NCBI GenBank assembly: GCA_030220185.1
Contig: JASPKZ010004560.1
Span: forward strand, 794,501-858,500
Direction of reading: 5' to 3'
Length of the DNA: 64,000 nt
Source of the DNA: Diploptera punctata
Lineage: Eukaryota > Arthropoda > Insecta > Blattodea > Blaberidae
Shown: positions 29,459 to 42,984 of the stretch, one piece after another
Numbering within the stretch: the stretch's first letter is position 1
Layout: the number at the start of each line of letters is the position of its first letter
The notes under the pieces: generated by a model
What the model was told of the DNA's origin: nothing
The model's input: the letters and a program-made list of their open reading frames with translations, nothing else
The model's database searches: none
Program-made: the position numbers and the translations under genes

Positions 29459-32400
29459 TCAGACACTTCACACCGGCCAGGCAGTACACTCGCTGCGATA
29501 CGATCAATATGGATCGTTCTCTATGATAACAGATGACTTAGGAAAGAGGTCAGACACTTCACACCGGCCAGGCAGTACACTCGCTGCGATACGATCAATA
29601 TGGATCGTTCTCTATGATAACAGATGACTTAGGAAAGAGGTCAGACACTTCACACCGGCCAGGCAGTACACTCGCTGCGATACGATCAATATGGATCGTT
29701 CTCTATGATAACAGATGACTTAGGAAAGAGGTCAGACACTTCACACCGGCCAGGCAGTACACTCGCTGCGATACGATCAATATGGATCGTTCTCTATGAT
29801 AACAGATGACTTAGGAAAGAGGTCAGACACTTCACACCGGCCAGGCAGTACACTCGCTGCGATACGATCAATATGGATCGTTCTCTATGATAACAGATGA
29901 CTTAGGAAAGAGGTCAGACACTTCACACCGGCCAGGCAGTACACTCGCTGCGATACGATCAATATGGATCGTTCTCTATGATAACAGATGACTTAGGAAA
30001 GAGGTCAGACACTTCACACCGGCCAGGCAGTACACTCGCTGCGATACGATCGATATGGATCGTTCTCTATGATAACAGATGACTTAGGAAAGAGGTCAGA
30101 CACTTCACACCGGCCAGGCAGTACACTCGCTGCGATACGATCAATATGGATCGTTCTCTATGATAACAGATGACTTAGGAAAGAGGTCAGACACTTCACA
30201 CCGGCCAGGCAGTACACTCGCTGCGATACGATCAATATGGATCGTTCTCTATGATAACAGATGACTTAGGAAAGAGGTCAGACACTTCACACCGGCCAGG
30301 CAGTACACTCGCTGCGATACGATCGATATGGATCGTTCTCTATGATAACAGATGACTTAGGAAAGAGGTCAGACACTTCACACCGGCCAGGCAGTACACT
30401 CGCTGCGATACGATCGATATGGATCGTTCTCTATGATAACAGATGACTTAGGAAAGAGGTCAGACACTTCACACCGGCCAGGCAGTACACTCGCTGCGAT
30501 ACGATCAATATGGATCGTTCTCTATGATAACAGATGACTTAGGAAAGAGGTCAGACACTTCACACCGGCCAGGCAGTACACTCGCTGCGATACGATCAAT
30601 ATGGATCGTTCTCTATGATAACAGATGACTTAGGAAAGAGGTCAGACACTTCACACCGGCCAGGCAGTACACTCGCTGCGATACGATCAATATGGATCGT
30701 TCTCTATGATAACAGATGACTTAGGAAAGAGGTCAGACACTTCACACCGGCCAGGCAGTACACTCGCTGCGATACGATCAATATGGATCGTTCTCTATGA
30801 TAACAGATGACTTAGGAAAGAGGTCAGACACTTCACACCGGCCAGGCAGTACACTCGCTGCGATACGATCGATATGGATCGTTCTCTATGATAACAGATG
30901 ACTTAGGAAAGAGGTCAGACACTTCACACCGGCCAGGCAGTACACTCGCTGCGATACGATCGATATGGATCGTTCTCTATGATAACAGATGACTTAGGAA
31001 AGAGGTCAGACACTTCACACCGGCCAGGCAGTACACTCGCTGCGATACGATCGATATGGATCGTTCTCTATGATAACAGATGACTTAGGAAAGAGGTCAG
31101 ACACTTCACACCGGCCAGGCAGTACACCTCGCTGCGATACGATCAATATGGATCGTTCTCTATGATAACAGATGACTTAGGAAAGAGGTCAGACACTTCA
31201 CACCGGCCAGGCAGTACACTCGCTGCGATACGATCAATATGGATCGTTCTCTATGATAACAGATGACTTAGGAAAGAGGTCAGACACTTCACACCGGCCA
31301 GGCAGTACACTCGCTGCGATACGATCGATATGGATCGTTCTCTATGATAACAGATGACTTAGGAAAGAGGTCAGACACTTCACACCGGCCAGGCAGTACA
31401 CTCGCTGCGATACGATCGATATGGATCGTTCTCTATGATAACAGATGACTTAGGAAAGAGGTCAGACACTTCACACCGGCCAGGCAGTACACTCGCTGCG
31501 ATACGATCAATATGGATCGTTCTCTATGATAACAGATGACTTAGGAAAGAGGTCAGACACTTCACACCGGCCAGGCAGTACACTCGCTGCGATACGATCA
31601 ATATGGATCGTTCTCTATGATAACAGATGACTTAGGAAAGAGGTCAGACACTTCACACCGGCCAGGCAGTACACTCGCTGCGATACGATCGATATGGATC
31701 GTTCTCTATGATAACAGATGACTTAGGAAAGAGGTCAGACACTTCACACCGGCCAGGCAGTACACTCGCTGCGATACGATCAATATGGATCGTTCTCTAT
31801 GATAACAGATGACTTAGGAAAGAGGTCAGACACTTCACACCGGCCAGGCAGTACACTCGCTGCGATACGATCGATATGGATCGTTCTCTATGATAACAGA
31901 TGACTTAGGAAAGAGGTCAGACACTTCACACCGGCCAGGCAGTACACTCGCTGCGATACGATCAATATGGATCGTTCTCTATGATAACAGATGACTTAGG
32001 AAAGAGGTCAGACACTTCACACCGGCCAGGCAGTACACTCGCTGCGATACGATCGATATGGATCGTTCTCTATGATAACAGATGACTTAGGAAAGAGGTC
32101 AGACACTTCACACCGGCCAGGCAGTACACTCGCTGCGATACGATCAATATGGATCGTTCTCTATGATAACAGATGACTTAGGAAAGAGGTCAGACACTTC
32201 ACACCGGCCAGGCAGTACACTCGCTGCGATACGATCAATATGGATCGTTCTCTATGATAACAGATGACTTAGGAAAGAGGTCAGACACTTCACACCGGCC
32301 AGGCAGTACACTCGCTGCGATACGATCGATATGGATCGTTCTCTATGATAACAGATGACTTAGGAAAGAGGTCAGACACTTCACACCGGCCAGGCAGTAC

Positions 32401-35400
32401 ACTCGCTGCGATACGATCAATATGGATCGTTCTCTATGATAACAGATGACTTAGGAAAGAGGTCAGACACTTCACACCGGCCAGGCAGTACACTCGCTGC
32501 GATACGATCAATATGGATCGTTCTCTATGATAACAGATGACTTAGGAAAGAAAGGGTCAGACACTTCACACCGGCCAGGCAGTACACTCGCTGCGATACG
32601 ATCAATATGGATCGTTCTCTATGATAACAGATGACTTAGGAAAGAGAGGTCAGACACTTCACACCGGCCAGGCAGTACACTCGCTGCGATACGATCGATA
32701 TGGATCGTTCTCTATGATAACAGATGACTTAGGAAAGAGGTCAGACACTTCACACCGGCCAGGCAGTACACTCGCTGCGATACGATCAATATGGATCGTT
32801 CTCTATGATAACAGATGACTTAGGAAAGAGGTCAGACACTTCACACCGGCCAGGCAGTACACTCGCTGCGATACGATCAATATGGATCGTTCTCTATGAT
32901 AACAGATGACTTAGGAAAGAGGTCAGACACTTCACACCGGCCAGGCAGTACACTCGCTGCGATACGATCGATATGGATCGTTCTCTATGATAACAGATGA
33001 CTTAGGAAAGAGGTCAGACACTTCACACCGGCCAGGCAGTACACTCGCTGCGATACGATCAATATGGATCGTTCTCTATGATAACAGATGACTTAGGAAA
33101 GAGGTCAGACACTTCATACCGGCCAGGCAGTACACTCGCTGCGATACGATCAATATGGATCGTTCTCTATGATAACAGATGACTTAGGAAAGAGGTCAGA
33201 CACTTCACACCGGCCAGGCAGTACACTCGCTGCGATACGATCAATATGGATCGTTCTCTATGATAACAGATGACTTAGGAAAGAGGTCAGACACTTCACA
33301 CCGGCCAGGCAGTACACTCGCTGCGATACGATCAATATGGATCGTTCTCTATGATAACAGATGACTTAGGAAAGAGGTCAGACACTTCACACCGGCCAGG
33401 CAGTACACTCGCTGCGATACGATCAATATGGATCGTTCTCTATGATAACAGATGACTTAGGAAAGAGGTCAGACACTTCACACCGGCCAGGCAGTACACT
33501 CGCTGCGATACGATCAATATGGATCGTTCTCTATGATAACAGATGACTTAGGAAAGAGGTTCAGACACTTCACACCGGCCAGGCAGTACACTCGCTGCGA
33601 TACGATCAATATGGATCGTTCTCTATGATAACAGATGACTTAGGAAAGAGGTCAGACACTTCACACCGGCCAGGCAGTACACTCGCTGCGATACGATCGA
33701 TATGGATCGTTCTCTATGATAACAGATGACTTAGGAAAGAGGTCAGACACTTCACACCGGCCAGGCAGTACACTCGCTGCGATACGATCGATATGGATCG
33801 TTCTCTATGATAACAGATGACTTAGGAAAGAGGTCAGACACTTCACACCGGCCAGGCAGTACACTCGCTGCGATACGATCGATATGGATCGTTCTCTATG
33901 ATAACAGATGACTTAGGAAAGAGGTCAGACACTTCACACCGGCCAGGCAGTACACTCGCTGCGATACGATCAATATGGATCGTTCTCTATGATAACAGAT
34001 GACTTAGGAAAGAGGTCAGACACTTCACACCGGCCAGGCAGTACACTCGCTGCGATACGATCGATATGGATCGTTCTCTATGATAACAGATGACTTAGGA
34101 AAGAGGTCAGACACTTCACACCGGCCAGGCAGTACACTCGCTGCGATACGATCAATATGGATCGTTCTCTATGATAACAGATGACTTAGGAAAGAGGTCA
34201 GACACTTCACACCGGCCAGGCAGTACACTCGCTGCGATACGATCAATATGGATCGTTCTCTATGATAACAGATGACTTAGGAAAGAGGTCAGACACTCTC
34301 ACACCGGCCAGGCAGTACACTCGCTGCGATACGATCGATATGGATCGTTCTCTATGATAACAGATGACTTAGGAAAGAGGTCAGACACTTCACACCGGCC
34401 AGGCAGTACACTCGCTGCGATACGATCAATATGGATCGTTCTCTATGATAACAGATGACTTAGGAAAGAGGTCAGACACTTCACACCGGCCAGGCAGTAC
34501 ACTCGCTGCGATACGATCGATATGGATCGTTCTCTATGATAACAGATGACTTAGGAAAGAGGTCAGACACTTCACACCGGCCAGGCAGTACACTCGCTGC
34601 GATACGATCAATATGGATCGTTCTCTATGATAACAGATGACTTAGGAAAGAGGTCAGACACTTCACACCGGCCAGGCAGTACACTCGCTGCGATACGATC
34701 AATATGGATCGTTCTCTATGATAACAGATGACTTAGGAAAGAGGTCAGACACTTCACACCGGCCAGGCAGTACACTCGCTGCGATACGATCGATATGGAT
34801 CGTTCTCTATGATAACAGATGACTTAGGAAAGAGGTCAGACACTTCACACCGGCCAGGCAGTACACTCGCTGCGATACGATCAATATGGATCGTTCTCTA
34901 TGATAACAGATGACTTAGGAAAGAGGTCAGACACTTCACACCGGCCAGGCAGTACACTCGCTGCGATACGATCAATATGGATCGTTCTCTATGATAAACA
35001 GATGACTTAGGAAAGAGGTCAGACACTTCACACCGGCCAGGCAGTACACTCGCTGCGATACGATCAATATGGATCGTTCTCTATGATAACAGATGACTTA
35101 GGAAAGAGGTCAGACACTTCACACCGGCCAGGCAGTACACTCGCTGCGATACGATCGATATGGATCGTTCTCTATGATAACAGATGACTTAGGAAAGAGG
35201 TCAGACACTTCACACCGGCCAGGCAGTACACTCGCTGCGATACGATCGATATGGATCGTTCTCTATGATAACAGATGACTTAGGAAAGAGGTCAGACACT
35301 TCACACCGGCCAGGCAGTACACTCGCTGCGATACGATCAATATGGATCGTTCTCTATGATAACAGATGACTTAGGAAAGAGGTCAGACACTTCACACCGG

Positions 35401-38400
35401 CCAGGCAGTACACTCGCTGCGATACGATCGATATGGATCGTTCTCTATGATAACAGATGACTTAGGAAAGAGGTCAGACACTTCACACCGGCCAGGCAGT
35501 ACACTCGCTGCGATACGATCAATATGGATCGTTCTCTATGATAACAGATGACTTAGGAAAGAGGTCAGACACTTCACACCGGCCAGGCAGTACACTCGCT
35601 GGCGATACGATCAATATGGATCGTTCTCTATGATAACAGATGACTTAGGAAAGAGGTCAGACACTTCACACCGGCCAGGCAGTACACTCGCTGCGATACG
35701 ATCGATATGGATCGTTCTCTATGATAACAGATGACTTAGGAAAGAGGTCAGACACTTCACACCGGCCAGGCAGTACACTCGCTGCGATACGATCAATATG
35801 GATCGTTCTCTATGATAACAGATGACTTAGGAAAGAGGTCAGACACTTCACACCGGCCAGGCAGTACACTCGCTGCGATACGATCGATATGGATCGTTCT
35901 CTATGATAACAGATGACTTAGGAAAGAGGTCAGACACTTCACACCGGCCAGGCAGTACACTCGCTGCGATACGATCAATATGGATCGTTCTCTATGATAA
36001 CAGATGACTTAGGAAAGAGGTCAGACACTTCCACACCGGCCAGGCAGTACACTCGCTGCGATACGATCAATATGGATCGTTCTCTATGATAACAGATGAC
36101 TTAGGAAAGAGGTCAGACACTTCACACCGGCCAGGCAGTACACTCGCTGCGATACGATCGATATGGATCGTTCTCTATGATAACAGATGACTTAGGAAAG
36201 AGGTCAGACACTTCACACCGGCCAGGCAGTACACTCGCTGCGATACGATCAATATGGATCGTTCTCTATGATAACAGATGAACTTAGGAAAGAGGTCAGA
36301 CACTTCACACCGGCCAGGCAGTACACTCGCTGCGATACGATCAATATGGATCGTTCTCTATGATAAACAGATGACTTAGGAAAGAGGTCAGACACTTCAC
36401 ACCGGCCAGGCAGTACACTCGCTGCGATACGATCGATATGGATCGTTCTCTATGATAACAGATGACTTAGGAAAGAGGTCAGACACTTCACACCGGCCAG
36501 GCAGTACACTCGCTGCGATACGATCGATATGGATCGTTCTCTATGATAACAGATGACTTAGGAAAGAGGTCAGACACTTCACACCGGCCAGGCAGTACAC
36601 TCGCTGCGATACGATCGATATGGATCGTTCTCTATGATAACAGATGACTTAGGAAAGAGGTCAGACACTTCACACCGGCCAGGCAGTACACTCGCTGCGA
36701 TACGATCAATATGGATCGTTCTCTATGATAACAGATGACTTAGGAAAGAGGTCAGACACTTCATACCGGCCAGGCAGTACACTCGCTGCGATACGATCAA
36801 TATGGATCGTTCTCTATGATAACAGATGACTTAGGAAAGAGGTCAGACACTTCACACCGGCCAGGCAGTACACTCGCTGCGATACGATCAATATGGATCG
36901 TTCTCTATGATAACAGATGACTTAGGAAAGAGGTCAGACACTTCACACCGGCCAGGCAGTACACTCGCTGCGATACGATCAATATGGATCGTTCTCTATG
37001 ATAACAGATGACTTAGGAAAGAGGTCAGACACTTCACACCGGCCAGGCAGTACACTCGCTGCGATACGATCAATATGGATCGTTCTCTATGATAACAGAT
37101 GACTTAGGAAAGAGGTCAGACACTTCACACCGGCCAGGCAGTACACTCGCTGCGATACGATCAATATGGATCGTTCTCTATGATAACAGATGACTTAGGA
37201 AAGAGGTCAGACACTTCACAACCGGCCAGGCAGTACACTCGCTGCGATACGATCAATATGGATCGTTCTCTATGATAACAGATGACTTAGGAAAGAGGTC
37301 AGACACTTCACACCGGCCAGGCAGTACACTCGCTGCGATACGATCAATATGGATCGTTCTCTATGATAACAAGATGACTTAGGAAAGAGGTCAGACACTT
37401 CACACCGGCCAGGCAGTACACTCGCTGCGATACGATCAATATGGATCGTTCTCTATGATAACAGATGACTTAGGAAAGAGGTCAGACACTTCACACCGGC
37501 CAGGCAGTAACACTCGCTGCGATACGATCGATATGGATCGTTCTCTATGATAACAGATGACTTAGGAAAGAGGTCAGACACTTCACACCGGCCAGGCAGT
37601 ACACTCGCTGCGATACGATCAATATGGATCGTTCTCTATGATAACAGATGACTTAGGAAAGAGGTCAGACACTTCACACCGGCCAGGCAGTACACTCGCT
37701 GCGATACGATCAATATGGATCGTTCTCTATGATAACAGATGACTTAGGAAAGAGGTCAGACACTTCACACCGGCCAGGCAGTACACTCGCTGCGATACGA
37801 TCAATATGGATCGTTCTCTATGATAACAGATGACTTAGGAAAGAGGTCAGACACTTCACACCGGCCAGGCAGTACACTCGCTGCGATACGATCAATATGG
37901 ATCGTTCTCTATGATAACAGATGACTTAGGAAAGAGGTCAGACACTTCACACCGGCCAGGCAGTACACTCGCTGCGATACGATCAATATGGATCGTTCTC
38001 TATGATAACAGATGACTTAGGAAAGAGGTCAGACACTTCACACCGGCCAGGCAGTACACTCGCTGCGATACGATCAATATGGATCGTTCTCTATGATAAC
38101 AGATGACTTAGGAAAGAGGTCAGACACTTCACACCGGCCAGGCAGTACACTCGCTGCGATACGATCAATATGGATCGTTCTCTATGATAACAGATGACTT
38201 AGGAAAGAGGTCAGACATAACACTTCACACCGGCCAGGCAGTACACTCGCTGCGATACGATCAATATGGATCGTTCTCTATGATAACAGATGACTTAGGA
38301 AAGAGGTCAGACACTTCACACCGGCCAGGCAGTACACTCGCTGCGATACGATCAATATGGATCGTTCTCTATGATAACAGATGACTTAGGAAAGAGGTCA

Positions 38401-39766
38401 GACACTTCACACCGGCCAGGCAGTACACTCGCTGCGATACGATCAATATGGATCGTTCTCTATGATAACAGATGACTTAGGAAAGAGGTCAGACACTTCA
38501 CACCGGCCAGGCAGTACACTCGCTGCGATACGATCAATATGGATCGTTCTCTATGATAACAGATGACTTAGGAAAGAGGTCAGACACTTCACACCGGCCA
38601 GGCAGTACACTCGCTGCGATACGATCAATATGGATCGTTCTCTATGATAACAGATGACTTAGGAAAGAGGTCAGACACTTCACACCGGCCAGGCAGTACA
38701 CTCGCTGCGATACGATCAATATGGATCGTTCTCTATGATAACAGATGACTTAGGAAAGAGGTCAGACACTTCACACCGGCCAGGCAGTACACTCGCTGCG
38801 ATACGATCAATATGGATCGTTCTCTATGATAACAGATGACTTAGGAAAGAGGTCAGACACTTCACACCGGCCAGCAGGCAGTACACTCGCTGCGATACGA
38901 TCAATATGGATCGTTCTCTATGATAACAGATGACTTAGGAAAGAGGTCAGAACACTTCACACCGGCCAGGCAGTACACTCGCTGCGATACGATCAATATG
39001 GATCGTTCTCTATGATAACAGATGACTTAGGAAAGAGGTCAGACACTTCACACCGGCCAGGCAGTACACTCGCTGCGATACGATCAATATGGATCGTTCT
39101 CTATGATAACAGATGACTTAGGAAAGAGGTCAGACACTTCACACCGGCCAGGCAGTACACTCGCTGCGATACGATCAATATGGATCGTTCTCTATGATAA
39201 CAGATGACTTAGGAAAGAGGTCAGACACTTCACACCGGCCAGGCAGTACACTCGCTGCGATACGATCAATATGGATCGTTCTCTATGATAACAGATGACT
39301 TAGGAAAGAGGTCAGACACTTCACACCGGCCAGGCAGTACACTCGCTGCGATACGATCAATATGGATCGTTCTCTATGATAACAGATGACTTAGGAAAGA
39401 GGTCAGACACTTCACACCGGCCAGGCAGTACACTCGCTGCGATACGATCAATATGGATCGTTCTCTATGATAACAGATGACTTAGGAAAGAGGTCAGACA
39501 CTTCACACCGGCCAGGCAGTACACTCGCTGCGATACGATCAATATGGATCGTTCTCTATGATAACAGATGACTTAGGAAAGAGGTCAGACACTTCACACC
39601 GGCCAGGCAGTACACTCGCTGCGATACGATCAATATGGATCGTTCTCTATGATAACAGATGACTTAGGAAAGAGGTCAGACACTTCACACCGGCCAGGCA
39701 GTACACTCGCTGCGATACGATCGATATGGATCGTTCTCTATGATAACAGATGACTTAGGAAAGAGG
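29459..39766 (+). repeat. 91-bp minisatellite array, about 113 copies
   Basis: Unit TCAGACACTTCACACCGGCC... ...GACTTAGGAAAGAGG repeats with a period of exactly 91 bp (for example starts at 29549 and 29640). Copies are almost identical. The main variation is one A/G site, ACGATCAATATGG versus ACGATCGATATGG. There is an ACGATC...GATCGT inverted repeat in every unit. Because 91 is not a multiple of three and stops occur in each frame, no long protein is encoded; open pieces of 60-98 residues are by-products. Extra bases occur in about 16 units. The very high identity over 10.3 kb implies recent amplification or strong homogenisation. Confidence 0.98.
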
Positions 39767-40365
39767 TGGGGACATGGCAGGTCAATGAGCGGAGAAATGT
39801 GAAGAATCAACGAATGAATAAAAGTTGATTTGGAGTGAGACATTAAGAGCTTGAATAAAAAGTACATTTTCATTTCAACTCATCATAGTTAACTCTAAAC
39901 TGAAGTTTACTAAAAGTGAGTAACTTTTTGACACTGCATAGTACTGAAGCGTTCTTTTTAAACGACTCACTCTCAAATTACCCATCACTACGGTTTAAAC
40001 AGACATTGAAATGGTATCTTGCACACGGTCTATCACGGAACGTACATACGCAGTCCATTGACGGACCATGATAGTTTGAAATTTTGCAGAGTTTGTGGTG
40101 ATATCCATGCACTGCCAGTCTTGTTACTGCACTGCGTATCTTGTTTGGTCAAGTCCAGTCTCGATTGATACATACATAATGCTGTTGCGATGTTATGAAA
40201 ACTATTAACAACAATGGTTCAAGAATTGCACATAGACGTGAAATCCCTTAATTTAAATTCCCAGAAAATATCAAGTCATAATGTTAACTACTTTCCACGT
40301 TTTGGAAAGAAACAGAAAATTGCATTTATCTCAAAATGAACTTTGGTTGGGATCAGCCGTTATTA
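39767..40365. other. Flank of the minisatellite; no recognised gene
   Basis: Abrupt change from the last unit into unique sequence (GGGGACATGGCAGGTCAATG). Near 39960-39990 the minus strand reads TAGTGATGGGTAATTTGAG, which resembles some hAT termini, but I found no matching partner. Confidence 0.35.
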
Positions 40366-40369
40366 TTCT

Positions 40370-40495
40370 AAGCGCCTCAATTATCAAGCAAGAGTAACAC
40401 GTGATGTCGGAAGATCTAGAAAACGTTGGGTTGATATATTATGGAAGTCGGAACGGGTAATTGCTTAAACTTGGAGTGACGATGACGATGATAAA
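40370..40495 (+). mobile_element. LINE 3' terminal fragment
   Basis: The frame reads RDVGRSRKRWVDILW, followed by a GATGACGATGAT tail, a typical truncated LINE end. Confidence 0.5.
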
Positions 40496-40499
40496 GATT

Positions 40500-42000
40500 A
40501 GAATTATCATTAGAAAAATAAAGTAATTATTATTACTATCAATATCACAATCATCAATATTATTATCATTATTATTGCATATAAGCACATCTAATAAAAT
40601 AGTATTTGGAAAAGGGGGTGTATATCCGACATATTATTAATCATTCATAATTATTTAATAAAATCGTGGACATATAAAACTCCTTTTAAAAACAATTTTT
40701 GAAATCTGTTAAAAAAAAACTGAAATCGATTTAGTTATTGGTCATTACCTTAGATTGATATATACACATGATAACTTCTGCGCTGTTACTGTTATCACTC
40801 AAAGTTGTATACATAGGAACGTTCACAAATTGTTTCAGTTATTTTATAAAAAACAAGTTTTATTTCAATTTGCTTACCATAACATTGACATACTCATGAA
40901 ACGTGATAAATTTACTTATTATTATTGTCATCATCATCATCATCATCATTATTGCGTAAAAGGACATAATATGTGTATTATAAAAATCAGAATTATCATT
41001 AAGAAAATAAATTAAAATCACAACAGTAGACTATATTCTATTCCGACATGTTATAAATCATACATACAATTATTTTTTGCGCGATAGTTCGTTTTGTTGT
41101 ACTTATAGCAATGGCGACCGTAATTGAAAGTTCAACTTCCTACATTTCGGGATTGCCAACCTAAATAACTATACTGTAATATTACATTTACACCCACGTG
41201 CGGGAAGTAAAACCACTGCCCTCTATGTATACTACGTACAATGTATATACAAAAAAATATCCAAAAGGTAGTGTTAATATACATTATACGAAACAAATCA
41301 CTGCATTTTAAATGACCTGAACTTTATTTGAAACAATATAAAACAATAAGTACTTGCGGCCATTTTATCAATGATAATGGTCTCAAGGCCTCCTGTTGTT
41401 TCAACTAATAAACATTGCCCACACTGTTAACGTTATTCAATTGTTTATAATGAACACACGTATTTTCAACAAAGATGTTATTATTTTACTACTATTTATT
41501 ATTTTGAAAGCACCATCACGCAAAAAATAATGTACAACGCACGTTTGTGAAGTGTTTTACAGAACCCCGGAAATTAAAAACCTCGCTATCGCTCGGTTTT
41601 TAAACGTTTTCCTCAATCATGTAAATATCACTTCCCAACCTTGCATCGTAATATACTATAATATGTTAATCACATAACCGCTCGTAACAATAATTTTTAA
41701 AACGATTTATTGGTGATTACCTTAAATCGATCTAAATACATGATACTCCTGCGCTGTTACTCGTCATATTGCAGAAAGAGTATACATAGGAGAAATTACA
41801 ATAGTTTCGGATAAATGAGAAAAATAAAACAAAGTTTTATTTCGATTTGTGGTCCTTACTACAACACTGATATATTTATGATGCATGATAAATTTACCAG
41901 TTGTCATTATTAACATAATCGCGTAAAAGGTCATGATATGTGTGGTATAAAGATAAGATTATCATTAGGAAAAGATTGCTGGTACTATCAATATAATTAT
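40500..42000 (+). repeat. Diverged roughly 400-bp repeat, related to the 146-bp satellite, split by the hairpin element
   Basis: Two long units align: 40625-41035 and 41690-41990, sharing TTATTGGTSATTACCTTA, TGCGCTGTTACT, GTATACATAGGA, AAGTTTTATTTC and GCGTAAAAGG. A partial unit ends at about 40560. Parts resemble the 146-bp satellite (TTATTGG..ATTACCTTAAATCGA against TTAATGG..CTAGGCCTTAAATCGA, and a shared CCGACAT.TTATAAAT.ATACAT). The hairpin element copy 2 (41069-41660) inserted here. Confidence 0.6.
41069..41660 (-). mobile_element. Long-hairpin interspersed element, copy 2 (reverse)
   Basis: Reverse of copies at 18389 and 54719 with the same ends (TATTTTTTGCGCGATAG at 41070; CGTAATATACTA at 41648-41659). 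The internal CACCATCACGCAAAAAATAA block (41510-41530) and foldback region are intact. It inserted into the diverged satellite. Confidence 0.75.
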
Positions 42001-42012
42001 AATATTAATAAT

Positions 42013-42356
42013 CCATCCATCCATAGTAATTCTGCCCGAAGGCAGGTCCTTCACTGCAATCATAGCATTTTCATGCTATGCTTGCGGCTTTACTAGGGAA
42101 TTGTAGGTGTGGTAGCTTCCCGTTGCTTTCCACACCGGTGAAAGATGATATTAATGATATGATAAGGATGATCATGATGATGATGGCCGTATGATTTCGG
42201 GTACCGTTTGGGCCTTAAAGTTTTCCTGACATTTGTCTTAAAGTGAGGAAAAACCCCGATAAAAACCTCACCCAGAAAAACTGCCCCGACCGGGGATCGA
42301 ATCCGGGCCCGCTGCGTGGCAAGGCAGCACGCTACCTCGAGACCACAGCGGTGGAC
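42013..42356 (-). mobile_element. SINE-1 copy with 11-bp target duplication
   Basis: Flanked by perfect ATATTAATAAT repeats (42002-42012, 42357-42367). On the minus strand it runs from CCACCGCTGTGGTCTCGAGG, through the B-box GGATTCGATCC-like block, to the (ATGG)n tail, seen as CCATCCATCCATAG on the plus strand. Confidence 0.92.
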
Positions 42357-42358
42357 AT

Positions 42359-42421
<63 letters not shown>

Positions 42422-42450
42422 GTTGTTATTATTATTATCGTTCGGTTAAA
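42357..42450. repeat. (AAT)n/(ATT)n microsatellite
   Basis: About 14 AAT units turning into ATT/GTT units. Confidence 0.95.
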
Positions 42451-42609
42451 TCTCATACAAACAGCATTAAAATTAAGAAAATAATCATTTATTGTTATTA
42501 GTGTTGTTGTTATTATTATTATTATCATTATCAAGGTTGCTGCGTATCACCCACATCATTTAAGATATTTATACGTAAAACACTGTCAAACTGGGGGGGG
42601 GGAATCAGA

Positions 42610-42960
42610 ATGGGAGTAGGCCTACCCATTGGAGATGGATCAACAGATACAATATACGAGTATATAATATTTTTTGCGGATGATCAAATAATAATTGCAC
42701 GAAAATATGATGGCATGAAGTGTATGTTCAGAAAAGCATTGATCGTATACGATAACTGTGGTTTGAAAATAAATTTGAAAGAAACATTTTATAAGGGATG
42801 TGCAGCAGAAACTGAAGATTTAATATTAGAAGATCAGAAGCGGTTTATTAGAGGATGTGAAGAATTTGAGTTTTTGGAGTAAAAGTTAATAAAGAGGATG
42901 GTAAAGAAAGTGATATTAAGAATAGAATAAGTAAATAAAGGTAGAGCAAAGTTAAATTGT
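42610..42960 (+). mobile_element. LINE-A reverse-transcriptase fragment
   Basis: An open frame (to 42882) reads YEYIIFFADDQIIIARKYDG with the catalytic ADD, then ALIVYDNCGLKINLKETFY, LILEDQKRFIRGCEEFEFLE and, frameshifted, the following KxRI-type text. This is the RTE-like RT palm region. Both sides are truncated. It begins after a run of nine G at about 42593. Confidence 0.8.
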
Positions 42961-42984
42961 CCTATAGAAGACATATAATGAAAA

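Noticed and set aside
29331..38384. Repeated 60-98-residue open frames in the 91-bp array as genes
   Set aside because: The period of 91 rotates frames and stops occur every unit or two; the open pieces arise where an extra base shifts the frame.
29459..39766. CRISPR-like array
   Set aside because: There are no variable spacers: the whole 91-bp unit repeats. The surroundings are eukaryotic transposons.
39960..39991. hAT end (TAGTGATGGGTAATTTG on the minus strand) enclosing the 91-bp array
   Set aside because: No partner end or 8-bp duplication found upstream of the array.
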